NCBI GenBank assembly: GCA_021811105.1
Contig: JAJZPM010000003.1
Span: 124,001-188,000 of the forward strand
Length of the DNA: 64,000 nucleotides
DNA from: Nitrospirota bacterium
GTDB lineage: Bacteria > Nitrospirota > Thermodesulfovibrionia > Thermodesulfovibrionales > UBA6898
Reading direction: 5' to 3'
The stretch's first letter is position 1, and each line of letters begins with the position of its first letter. Below, piece by piece: positions 35,680 to 42,777 of the stretch. The notes beneath the pieces were generated by a model that had not been told where the DNA came from, ran no database searches, and was given only the letters and a program-made list of their open reading frames with translations. A program made the translations under genes and the position numbers.

Positions 35680-36773
35680 CTGTTGTTCCCTCCTGTCTTC
35701 GGTTTACTGAGCGTTTGCGCAAGCTCTCTGTTTGCGTTCTCCTGCCCGCTGATGGCCTCATTGATGCTCGCCGCCTCGGCCTGGTGCTCCTTGTCTTTTG
35801 CGGCCGCCCTGCCGGAGCTGGCGACAACGGCCCCGCCTTTGCTGCCGGAACCGGAAGCCCTGCCAGTGGTCGGCCTGGGCGTCATCTTGGGGCCTGTCCC
35901 GTGCCCGTGCCCGTGTCCGTGTCCGTGTCCGTGTCCGCTGTCGTCATCCGGTTTTGTCTTGAACGGCATCGACGCCAGCATATAAGCGGTCCCGAGTCTG
36001 CGGCCCCGGATGGCTCTCTGTTTCCCTGCTTTGTCCGTGAAATGGTATGAGGCGCCGTGGCCTCTAAAACGACACTCAACATGTTGTAGAGCAAGTAAAC
36101 TGACAAACGCCTCTTTGTCCTCTGCTCGCTTCAGCGCTTCATCAATCCGCTCTTTCAAATCCTCCGTCCAACTGTACCGGCCCGCCTCCTTCGCCCGAAT
36201 CGAAGACAAGCGGGTCACGACCTCGGCCCTGCGGTAGGTGCCTTCCTCCCTGTCAATCGTCATAAGGTTGTGACGGCGTAGCGCCTCGTCAACGATTGAC
36301 TGCCGTTGTATCGCCCGCCTGTCGGCTCCCCGTCCCTGATAGCTGAGACAGTGGCCGTCACTGTCCAGGTAATCCACAAGTGCATGAAAGTGTTGATTGC
36401 CGTTATAAGCTGCGGCTCCGTCTCCGTGCTCCACCATGAAATAGTTTCTGTCCGGATACAATTCCCTGATAATCTCGTCTATAAGGGCCTCGCCTTCCTC
36501 CTGTGTCAGTTTCCGGTCTCCAGGGTCCAGCGCTAAGCGGAAGTGGTGTGCGTCGTATTTTCTCCCCCTCCGCATCTCTGCGAGCATCCCGGCTGCGTCA
36601 TCGGGTCCCGCCGCAAAAGTCGAGACGCGATTTATCACGCGGTTATTTTTTTCGCCCTTGCCGGATGAAAGGCGGTTGTCTTTTTTCTTTCCCTTGCCGG
36701 ATGCGGAGGAAAGATAGTCCAGAAGCCCGGAAGCTCCCCCGCTCGTGATGGCTCTCTCATAACTCGCACCCAT
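35676..36773 (-). CDS. Relaxase/mobilization nuclease (VirD2/MobA-like)
   Basis: 365 residues. The core has HHFRLALDPGDRKLTQEE (about 93-110) and the His triad region EHGDGAAAYNGNQHFHALVDY (about 128-148), the metal-binding motif III of relaxases; the nicking Tyr is probably in the N-terminal YLSS/YERA segment. The C-terminal half has a HG-repeat (HGHGHGHGHGHG) and a disordered Pro/Gly region ending in a charged helix. It should nick oriT and carry the strand. Overlaps the next gene by 4 bases, in an operon with MobC. Confidence 0.82.
   Translation of the reverse strand: MGASYERAITSGGASGLLDYLSSASGKGKKKDNRLSSGKGEKNNRVINRVSTFAAGPDDAAGMLAEMRRGRKYDAHHFRLALDPGDRKLTQEEGEALIDEIIRELYPDRNYFMVEHGDGAAAYNGNQHFHALVDYLDSDGHCLSYQGRGADRRAIQRQSIVDEALRRHNLMTIDREEGTYRRAEVVTRLSSIRAKEAGRYSWTEDLKERIDEALKRAEDKEAFVSLLALQHVECRFRGHGASYHFTDKAGKQRAIRGRRLGTAYMLASMPFKTKPDDDSGHGHGHGHGHGHGTGPKMTPRPTTGRASGSGSKGGAVVASSGRAAAKDKEHQAEAASINEAISGQENANRELAQTLSKPKTGGNNR
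35901..35936. repeat. Tandem hexamer repeat in relaxase gene
   Basis: Six units of GTGCCC/GTGTCC on the + strand, which encode the His-Gly run of relaxase on the minus strand. Copy-number change keeps the frame, so the linker could vary in length. Confidence 0.85.
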
Positions 36774-36775
36774 GG

Positions 36776-36985
36776 TCAGCGGCCCTCCGAGATGGCGTCT
36801 GCAATCGCGGTGTTGTAACGCCTGATTACATCAAAGTCCAGGTCGTCCAGTTCCTTGTCGGTCTCTGCAAGCAACCGGATATAACTGTCCCGCATCTCCC
36901 GCCACTCCTCCGCCGACACCCTGTAATAGTCCTCCAGGTCGTCCTGCTGACAGGTGAGCACATTGCGATATCGCCCGTCCCTCAT
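36776..36985 (-). CDS. Small acidic hypothetical protein upstream of relaxase
   Basis: 69 residues, helical and acidic (LEDYYRVSAEEWREMRDSYIRLLAETDKELDDLDFD). Two bases before the relaxase start and two after the previous stop. Unknown. Confidence 0.6.
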   Translation of the reverse strand: MRDGRYRNVLTCQQDDLEDYYRVSAEEWREMRDSYIRLLAETDKELDDLDFDVIRRYNTAIADAISEGR

Positions 36986-36987
36986 GA

Positions 36988-37326
36988 TTACCGCCCCGGC
37001 CCGTCGAGGTTCACCCTGCGTTTCTGTTGCGGAACCCGTGCCTCTCTCAATGTGTGTTCAATTCTGGAGGTCCATGCTCTGGCGTCTATGTGCATCTGCG
37101 GCCCCCTGGCCGTGTTCTCGGCGGCAATACCATAGAGCGTATCAAGTATTTGCCTTGTGGCATCCCTTTCAAGTGCTACGCCGCCCCGGCCCCGGAGATT
37201 ACACGACCAGGCCGCGCAGTCGGTTTTCCCTGGCTCCTCCATGTGCGGAATCGCTGCATCAAAAAAGTCCCCCAGCTCTTCTGCCTCTTCCTCCGATAAA
37301 ACCAGATAGCCGTCGTCCCGCGCCAT
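36988..37326 (-). CDS. Hypothetical protein with GPGR C terminus, relaxase operon
   Basis: 112 residues, acidic N terminus (LSEEEAEELGDFFDAAI), basic C-terminal part ending RRVNLDGPGR. The end resembles those of the 26186 and 27046 products (STGPxR). No family recognised; one base after mobC. Confidence 0.6.
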   Translation of the reverse strand: MARDDGYLVLSEEEAEELGDFFDAAIPHMEEPGKTDCAAWSCNLRGRGGVALERDATRQILDTLYGIAAENTARGPQMHIDARAWTSRIEHTLREARVPQQKRRVNLDGPGR

Positions 37327-37327
37327 G

Positions 37328-37657
37328 TTAGTTCCTCCCCCTCTCCATTAAAGCGGTTAATCTCCGGACCAGGTCCGACGCTTCCTTCCTGAGCTGCTCC
37401 ACGGCGGCCCTATCGACCCGGCCGATATTACCGGCGTGTGAGAGTTGGTTGAGATTGCGACCGAATCCTGCAACACTGGCCGCTATCTCCCGTCTCTCCT
37501 CCGCCGACAGGATAGGGGGCGTTATCCGGTGCCGCATCCCGCAAGCTCTAAGATATGCAGAGACGGTCAACCCTCCCGCTTCGGCTGCCTTCTCCTCGAT
37601 TACCTTCAGCGTTTCATCGTCGCATCTAAGATGTATTCGTCTGCTCTTCATCATCAT
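37328..37657 (-). CDS. mobC: MobC-like relaxosome protein
   Basis: 109 residues. Ribbon-helix-helix start (RRIHLRCDDETLKVIEEKAAEAGGLTVSAYLRACGMRH) and the MobC-type helix FGRNLNQLSHAGN. Such proteins bind near oriT and help the relaxase. First gene of the minus-strand operon, with the hairpin AAAGTGAT-gctta-ATCACTTT 14 bases upstream as likely binding site. Confidence 0.8.
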   Translation of the reverse strand: MMMKSRRIHLRCDDETLKVIEEKAAEAGGLTVSAYLRACGMRHRITPPILSAEERREIAASVAGFGRNLNQLSHAGNIGRVDRAAVEQLRKEASDLVRRLTALMERGRN

Positions 37658-37659
37658 AC

Positions 37660-37980
37660 CTCCATTCCTTAAAGTGATGCTTAATCACTTTTGCATAACT
37701 TTCAGTATGCACACTCCGTGCCACCTTTTAAGGGCATTTTCGGAGTGGGTACCGGCAAATTTTCCGGATTTGCTGTGTCAAAAGTGGGTACCCATTGTGC
37801 GCATTGCGTCACTCCGCCGAAACAGTAGGCCTCCCGGCGATTGGCTCCAGGTGGGCATTCACAAGGGGTGTCGGGGGCATAGCCCCTGACATTGTCCCGT
37901 TTGACGGGACGAACCAGGAACTATGGTGGGGACGGACAGAATGTACGGACACACCCTACTGGTTCCTTAGTCTCTCCCCC
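37660..37980. other. Candidate oriT and divergent control region
   Basis: Between divergent mobC and the HTH gene. It holds a perfect 8-bp hairpin AAAGTGAT/ATCACTTT (37671-37691), CACTCCG (37712-37718) with CGGAGTG (37741-37747), GCAAAT (37755-37760) with ATTTGC (37768-37773), and two direct AGTGGGTACC copies (37744-37753, 37783-37792). A nick site cannot be named from known consensus sequences. Confidence 0.5.
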
Positions 37981-37985
37981 GTGGT

Positions 37986-38592
37986 GTTTCACACGATGAA
38001 ACGGGGTGTCTCACAGGGCGTTTCACGGGGTGTTTCAGTGCTGTTTCAAGGTCTGTTTCACTCGGGATGAAACAGTGTTTCACGGCGGATGAAACACTGA
38101 TGAAACGGGGTATGGAATATGCAGGGTGTTTCACTAAGAAATTAACCTTCGGAGGTATCGAACATGAGTGATGAAACAGTGAATGAAACAGGGAAGGCGT
38201 CGGCAATGGAACAGGCCATAGAAGCGGTGAAACAGGGTGAGACAATCAGGGGTGCGTCAAAGCGTTTCAATGTCTCTTTGGCCACTCTCTCCCGCCATGT
38301 GAAACGGGCTGGGGTAGGTGTTTCACGGTCGCATGAAACGGCGGATGAAACACCGCCTGCTGATGAAACAGCGACGGTGAATGAAACAGACCTTCCGCCG
38401 GCGAGTGAAACAGAGGATGTCCCGGAAGTCGTTATGAGTGAAACACCGGCAGGGGATGAAGCAGCGTTTCAGGAGAATGAAACGGATGTCCCGGCCATGG
38501 ATGAAACGGACCTCCCTGGTGAAACACTCATAGATGAAACACCGGTCCCTGATGTTTCACCGGATGGTGAAACGGTCTCGGGGAGTGAAACA
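37986..38592. repeat. Array of 31 TGAAAC/GTTTCA motifs across promoter and 5' coding region
   Basis: Twenty TGAAAC and eleven GTTTCA occur in about 607 bases; about 0.3 would be expected by chance. Common wider form RTGAAACR. Some pair as palindromes, such as TGAAACA-g-TGTTTCA near 38069. The array begins 180 bases before the ATG of the HTH gene and runs 430 bases into it. Inside the gene the two orientations fall in different reading frames (E-T for one; V-S, F-Q or F-N for the other). Confidence 0.92.
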
Positions 38593-39531
38593 CTGTCATT
38601 CGGTGAACAGTTCCGCTTGACGGAGGAGAACGAGCGGTTGCAGTCGTTGACCAATTTCCTCCAGGGCGAAAACGAAGAACTGAAAGCGAACCTCGAAGCC
38701 GTACAAAACGAGCTCGCCACCCTCCGGGAATCTGCGGCCCCGGCCCCGGCGTTCTCCGGGGAAGGGGAACCGGCAGGGGAAGAGACGGCCGGCGGTGTGA
38801 CTTACGGGGATGTCAGTTATCCATGGAGCACCATCAAAGAACTTAAGGAGTGGTTGGATTCGATGGGGGAGAACGCATCAACATTTGTCGATAGGGCCGT
38901 CACCTGGCGGGTTGCATATAACGACTGGCAGGCGACTTACAAAGCTCACGACGAGATGAAAGGGCATCTCGTCCGGCTGTGTCGCCGGTATGTGGAGATG
39001 AGAAAACATTACGACCCCGGCTATGACCCTCACTGGATAATTCCGAAGGACATCCCCGAGAAAGACAAAGAAGATTATAAATATGAACTCGAAGCGTACG
39101 TCATCGCCAACACAGACGACCTCACCCCGCCGGCACCGGCGAAGAAAGAGAAAGACCCCGGCCCGGTGTTCCCTGAGAAATTCACACAACAGGACCGGGA
39201 TAAACTAAACGCCCTTGCCGACCAACTCCCGCCGGAAGATTACTCCCCCCGTCCCTCCGTCAAGGACATCATCGACAACACTCCAATGACCATCCAGGAG
39301 ATACAAGCTGAACGGGCGAAGGCGAACCGGAAAAAGACACCGGTCCCGGCGCTGAACGAGATGAACAGGCCCGCCGTCGAGGTCGTGAAAGAGCATGCAC
39401 GGACGGTCGAGGATGAACGCCTGGGGACACTCGCTGAACAGTTGAAGGGGGAGAGCATCGGTATGCAAGCGTTGCTCGTAGTCGCCTGGCCGGTAATATG
39501 GGCCATGGATAGGCTCCAGCATAGAAACTGA
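38164..39531 (+). CDS. HTH and coiled-coil DNA-binding protein, KfrA-like in layout
   Basis: 455 residues; GGAGG nine bases before ATG. HTH at about 14-48 (AMEQAIEAVKQGETIRGASKRFNVSLATLSRHVKRA), a Glu-Thr-rich stretch coded by the TGAAAC array (50-150), a coiled coil (about 150-195), then an unrecognised domain and a final hydrophobic helix (GMQALLVVAWPVIWAMDRL) that may bind membrane. KfrA plasmid proteins have N-terminal DNA binding with a coiled-coil tail and bind repeats at their own gene. Partition, replication control or transfer control are all possible. Confidence 0.65.
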   Translation: MSDETVNETGKASAMEQAIEAVKQGETIRGASKRFNVSLATLSRHVKRAGVGVSRSHETADETPPADETATVNETDLPPASETEDVPEVVMSETPAGDEAAFQENETDVPAMDETDLPGETLIDETPVPDVSPDGETVSGSETLSFGEQFRLTEENERLQSLTNFLQGENEELKANLEAVQNELATLRESAAPAPAFSGEGEPAGEETAGGVTYGDVSYPWSTIKELKEWLDSMGENASTFVDRAVTWRVAYNDWQATYKAHDEMKGHLVRLCRRYVEMRKHYDPGYDPHWIIPKDIPEKDKEDYKYELEAYVIANTDDLTPPAPAKKEKDPGPVFPEKFTQQDRDKLNALADQLPPEDYSPRPSVKDIIDNTPMTIQEIQAERAKANRKKTPVPALNEMNRPAVEVVKEHARTVEDERLGTLAEQLKGESIGMQALLVVAWPVIWAMDRLQHRN

Positions 39532-39594
39532 TGTCCTGAGAGCGCGTAGGAGAGCATTTCGAGGGGGTGCCCTGTGTGGGTGTCCCCTCTGTTT

Positions 39595-40692
39595 TTACGG
39601 TCGCCGTAGAATCTCCACGATGTCCGGATAGCACTTGTAAAGAGCCTGCCGCGTTACCCGTGCTGCCTTTGCTACTCCTGAGACGTTCACAGACTCGCCT
39701 CTCTCGTGCATCCGCTTTATGGCCCTCTCTATTGCCGCTCTTGTAGCGTCTCTCCGCTTCGTCGCCGTCATGCTCTGTCCGTCGCGCTGTCGTTTGCGTA
39801 GGGGCTGTATCCTCCAGGTCTCATACTCCAGGACGGCGGAAGCGACATGCCGCGCAAGATTCACGGGTACCGCATTCCCGATAAGTTTCTCCTGCTCTTT
39901 TGCGGACCCGGAGAACCGGAATCCCGTCGGGAAGGTTTGTATCAATGCCCGCTCCATCGTAGTCAGCGCCCTGACGCCGTGCTTTCGGGCATGCGGCGGA
40001 ACCGGTCTGTTTTCACACCTCATCGTAGGCGCTGGCTCGTCGATGGGAAAAACACATCTAAGGTCATTCCTCATGGGGTGGCTGTGATAACGGTCTGTGC
40101 CTATGTCCGGCAGGTAGTCCCTGACGGTCATCGGCGTCGCTGCGAGTCCACGCCGTAGAAACCCGTCAAGGAATCCATGACGGGCCTCTAGGCGGCCGAT
40201 AAGGAAAAACCTCCGGCGGTGCTGTGGCACTCCGCAATAACAGGCGTCAAGGACAACGCCGGAGAGCCCGTACCCGGCCCGGCGGAAAATCACGCGGGCT
40301 CGCGCAAGGGCGTAGCTCCCTTTGATGGCCGGGACATTTTCGAGCACAAACAGCGACGGCCGGACCGCCCGGACAATTTCGGCAAACCGGACGGTGAGAC
40401 CTGCCCGTTCCTTCGTCTCCGCTCTCTCACCATTGCGGGCGACCGCTGGCGAGTAATCTTGACAGGGTGGCCCTCCGAAAATTATGTCTGGTTTACAGGC
40501 TGCGACGACATCGACCGCCTCGGCTCTGTACAAGTCCAGGTCGTGACAGTCATGGCGGAAATTTTTCCGGTAGGTTTCGACGGCCGGGGTCCAAGAATCG
40601 AACCCGGCGACGACCCGGAAACCGGCGTCGCAGAATCCCCGCGACATCCCACCGGCTCCACAAAACAGGTCAACGGCTCGTAGTTTTTTCAT
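39595..40692 (-). CDS. C5-cytosine DNA methyltransferase with C-terminal HTH extension
   Basis: 365 residues from ATG 40692. Motif I DLFCGAGGMS, motif IV GGPPCQDYS, motif VI ENVPAI, motif VIII QHRRRFFLIG, motif X KLIGNAVPVNLARHVASAV. The target domain is short. After the last motif a helix-turn-helix segment of about 65 residues follows (MTATKRRDATRAAIERAI, GVAKAARVTRQALYKCYP), like DNA-binding ends of TnpC/DUF6262-type proteins. It could be an internal start product too. No cognate endonuclease adjoins, so a solitary methylase is likely. Confidence 0.85.
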   Translation of the reverse strand: MKKLRAVDLFCGAGGMSRGFCDAGFRVVAGFDSWTPAVETYRKNFRHDCHDLDLYRAEAVDVVAACKPDIIFGGPPCQDYSPAVARNGERAETKERAGLTVRFAEIVRAVRPSLFVLENVPAIKGSYALARARVIFRRAGYGLSGVVLDACYCGVPQHRRRFFLIGRLEARHGFLDGFLRRGLAATPMTVRDYLPDIGTDRYHSHPMRNDLRCVFPIDEPAPTMRCENRPVPPHARKHGVRALTTMERALIQTFPTGFRFSGSAKEQEKLIGNAVPVNLARHVASAVLEYETWRIQPLRKRQRDGQSMTATKRRDATRAAIERAIKRMHERGESVNVSGVAKAARVTRQALYKCYPDIVEILRRP

Positions 40693-40779
40693 GGTCGTTA
40701 TGATATCACAAAGGTCTGTTCGGAGGGGACCCAAGTTGACACCATTCCCGTGTCAACTTGGGTATGCCGTAAGGCTGCC

Positions 40780-41202
40780 TTAGAGGTAGCCTTTCTCTAG
40801 CATGCTAGTGTGTGCTCCTTCATTGCCGATTATCACATGGTCAAGGAGTTTGATTCCCAAAATCTCGCCGGCGTCCCGGAGTCTTTCCGTGATGGCGATA
40901 TCCTCACGGCTCGGCGCGGTATCGCCGCTAGGGTGATTGTGCGCGACGATAATGCTTGCCACGCCGCGGTGAACCGCAAGTCTGAAGGTCTCGCGGGGAT
41001 GGATAAGCGAAGCGGTAAGGGTCCCCAGGCTCACGAGGTCAACAAACTTGATAGCGTTTTTCGTATTGAGACCGAGCACCCAAAAATGTTCCTTTTCGCG
41101 GTCGATTTCCGATTCCGTAGCGAGCATCGCACTGAGCACCTGTAAAACATCTGCCGCGCTGCTGACTTTCTCTCCTGTGTTCTCCTTGATTATCATTGTC
41201 AC
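40780..41202 (-). CDS. radC: RadC/JAB-domain protein
   Basis: 140 residues; only the JAB (MPN) domain, without the helix-hairpin-helix part of long RadC. Metal motif HNHPSGDTAPSREDI. Such short forms are frequent on mobile elements; the biochemical role is not known. Start ATG at 41202. Confidence 0.88.
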   Translation of the reverse strand: MTMIIKENTGEKVSSAADVLQVLSAMLATESEIDREKEHFWVLGLNTKNAIKFVDLVSLGTLTASLIHPRETFRLAVHRGVASIIVAHNHPSGDTAPSREDIAITERLRDAGEILGIKLLDHVIIGNEGAHTSMLEKGYL

Positions 41203-41213
41203 TTCCTCCGCTG

Positions 41214-41411
41214 TTAAACGATATGCCGGTTAAAAACCATTTCCCCTGGCGGCCCTCTCTCACAAACTTCGGAGAGGGCTGACAGGGAAAGCGAAAGAAG
41301 CTCTTTCACGCGGTCGAGCGAAGCGAAAGAAAGTCCGGAATCGGCAGACATAAGAAACATGACAGGTTCATGAACATGGTTCTGGCGGGTTTCTTGGTTG
41401 GATGCCTTCAA
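41214..41411 (-). CDS. Doubtful small ORF next to radC
   Basis: 65 residues with a central LSFASLDRVKELLSLSLSALSE helix. It has no clear ribosome site and no family. Given low weight; the region may belong to the radC leader. Confidence 0.2.
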   Translation of the reverse strand: MKASNQETRQNHVHEPVMFLMSADSGLSFASLDRVKELLSLSLSALSEVCERGPPGEMVFNRHIV

Positions 41412-41413
41412 AC

Positions 41414-41870
41414 AGTCACCGCGGGGAAGGTGCCGTTTTCTTATCCGGTAATCCGGTCAAATCAAAGACACCCGAGAAGTTAGCGGAGTGCTTCCGGAGC
41501 GGTTGGCGACGAGAGTGTTTACAGACAGTAGCGAGAGCGTGGAGCGTAGCCGTCAATAATCATAGCGATACGGAGTAGGAGTGTAAACGAGAGCGTAGCA
41601 CCCCGAAACCGGAGCGGGCTGTCTGGGGGAACCCGTGAGGACGGAGTGCTTTCAATATCGCCTCCGTTGTGCGCTGTAGGTCCCGCCGGTCGGCTATGCT
41701 GAGATACAGTCTATGTCCGGAGCCTGCCGGAGGGCATTGTCTGTGTCAGGCGGGCTTCCGGGACACTGGCGAAGGGGAGGAAGCAACGAAAACACCCGAA
41801 ACCGAGTGGAAGCGGAGAAGGGGAACCGGAGCCATGGAACGAAGAGGAGCGGAGTTATGGTTGCGGGGGC
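41414..41870 (+). other. 457-base gene-free purine-rich region, candidate structured RNA
   Basis: No credible ORF on either strand. The + strand repeats GGAGCG, GAGCGTAG and CCGGAGC. Pairings seen: GTTTACA (near 41517) with TGTAAAC (near 41582) enclosing CCGT/ACGG; GTCCGGAGCCTG (near 41714) with CAGGCGGGCTTCCGGGAC (near 41746). Large structured RNAs of mobile elements have this look; a DNA-level origin or silencer is the alternative. Confidence 0.4.
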
Positions 41871-41874
41871 GTCT

Positions 41875-42066
41875 TCAATACTTATTGCGTAGCAAATATA
41901 ACTGCTTCAACAGTTCAAATGGCAACCCGCATTGTTTTGCCATGGTCGTTAAGTCGTCGTCGCTCAGCACCTTGCTTTTCTTTAAGGCGTCATTCAGTGC
42001 GGCATATGCCATGTTGATTTGATAACCGCGGATGTCCGTCCCCAGTTTCCCTCTGCTGTCTGTCAT
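41875..42066 (-). CDS. Small hypothetical helical protein
   Basis: 63 residues; AGAGGGG before the ATG. Charged helical (AYAALNDALKKSKVLSDDDLTTMAKQCGLPFELLKQLYLLRNKY). No family recognised. Confidence 0.55.
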   Translation of the reverse strand: MTDSRGKLGTDIRGYQINMAYAALNDALKKSKVLSDDDLTTMAKQCGLPFELLKQLYLLRNKY

Positions 42067-42163
42067 AATCCCCTCTCTGCTCCCCTGTGTGGTACTTGCT
42101 CCGATTGTATCCCATGCCGAGCTGAAAAATCCATGTCGCGAAACTCTTGGAGGTTGCGCGGGG

Positions 42164-42364
42164 TCAGTTGCCGGTCAGTTTTACCGGCATGATGAAGACG
42201 CCCGGATTTTCCTCTTGGAAGGCTTGCAGGACCCTGTCTAATTCATCGTCGTCAAGTAGGCCAAGATTCCGCGAATGCAGAACCGTGCCGTCCTCTCCGA
42301 TAATTTCGCCCATGACCTCGCCGGACTGAAGCCGCCGGAAACACACTGTTGCCTTGTCTTTCAT
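42164..42364 (-). CDS. Small hypothetical protein coupled to vsr
   Basis: 66 residues. The ATG overlaps the vsr stop by 4 bases. Beta-rich start (ATVCFRRLQSGEVMGEIIGEDGTVLHSRNLG), acidic helix and strand end. Unrecognised. Confidence 0.55.
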   Translation of the reverse strand: MKDKATVCFRRLQSGEVMGEIIGEDGTVLHSRNLGLLDDDELDRVLQAFQEENPGVFIMPVKLTGN

Positions 42365-42768
42365 TTCAGAAAGCTCCTGAGTCTTCCGGTTATTTTCTTT
42401 TCGTCTCTAGTCTCGCACTCCCATATGACTAGGACTTTCCATCCGTCTTTCTTCAAGGCGGCCATGCTACGCCGGTCCCTCTCGACATTCCCCTCCCTCT
42501 TCGTTCTCCAGAACTCCGCACGAGTCGCCGGTGCCACGCGCCCGGCCGGACAGTCGTGCATGTGCCAGTAGCATCCGTGAACGAAGATTATTTTCCTGCG
42601 GGACTTGAAAACAAGGTCCGGAGTGCCGGGAAGTCTTCTGTCATGGAGCCGGTATCTGTATCCGAGTCCGTGAGCGATTCGGCGGACAATCATTTCCGGT
42701 CCGGTATCGCGGCCCCGTATGCGTGACATGCAATACCGGCGCTGCTCGGGGGTGAGGACATCAGCCAT
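42361..42768 (-). CDS. vsr: Very short patch repair endonuclease
   Basis: 135 residues. T:G mismatch nicking enzyme that corrects deaminated 5-methylcytosine at Dcm-type sites. Family marks: RIRGRDTGPEM, GYRYRLHDRRLPGTPDLVFKSRRKIIFVHGCYWHMHDCP (zinc and catalytic residues), and FWRTKREGNVERD. GAGGA before ATG. In one transcript with the EcoRII-like endonuclease and its methylase. Confidence 0.95.
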   Translation of the reverse strand: MADVLTPEQRRYCMSRIRGRDTGPEMIVRRIAHGLGYRYRLHDRRLPGTPDLVFKSRRKIIFVHGCYWHMHDCPAGRVAPATRAEFWRTKREGNVERDRRSMAALKKDGWKVLVIWECETRDEKKITGRLRSFLK

Positions 42769-42777
42769 GGTGATTCC

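Noticed and set aside
37986-38592. CRISPR array
   Set aside because: The TGAAAC motifs are short, irregularly spaced, in both orientations and partly inside a gene. No repeat-spacer structure and no cas genes anywhere in the window.
41669-42022. 117-codon + strand ORF
   Set aside because: Arg/Gly-rich translation of a structured region, overlapping a better minus-strand gene.
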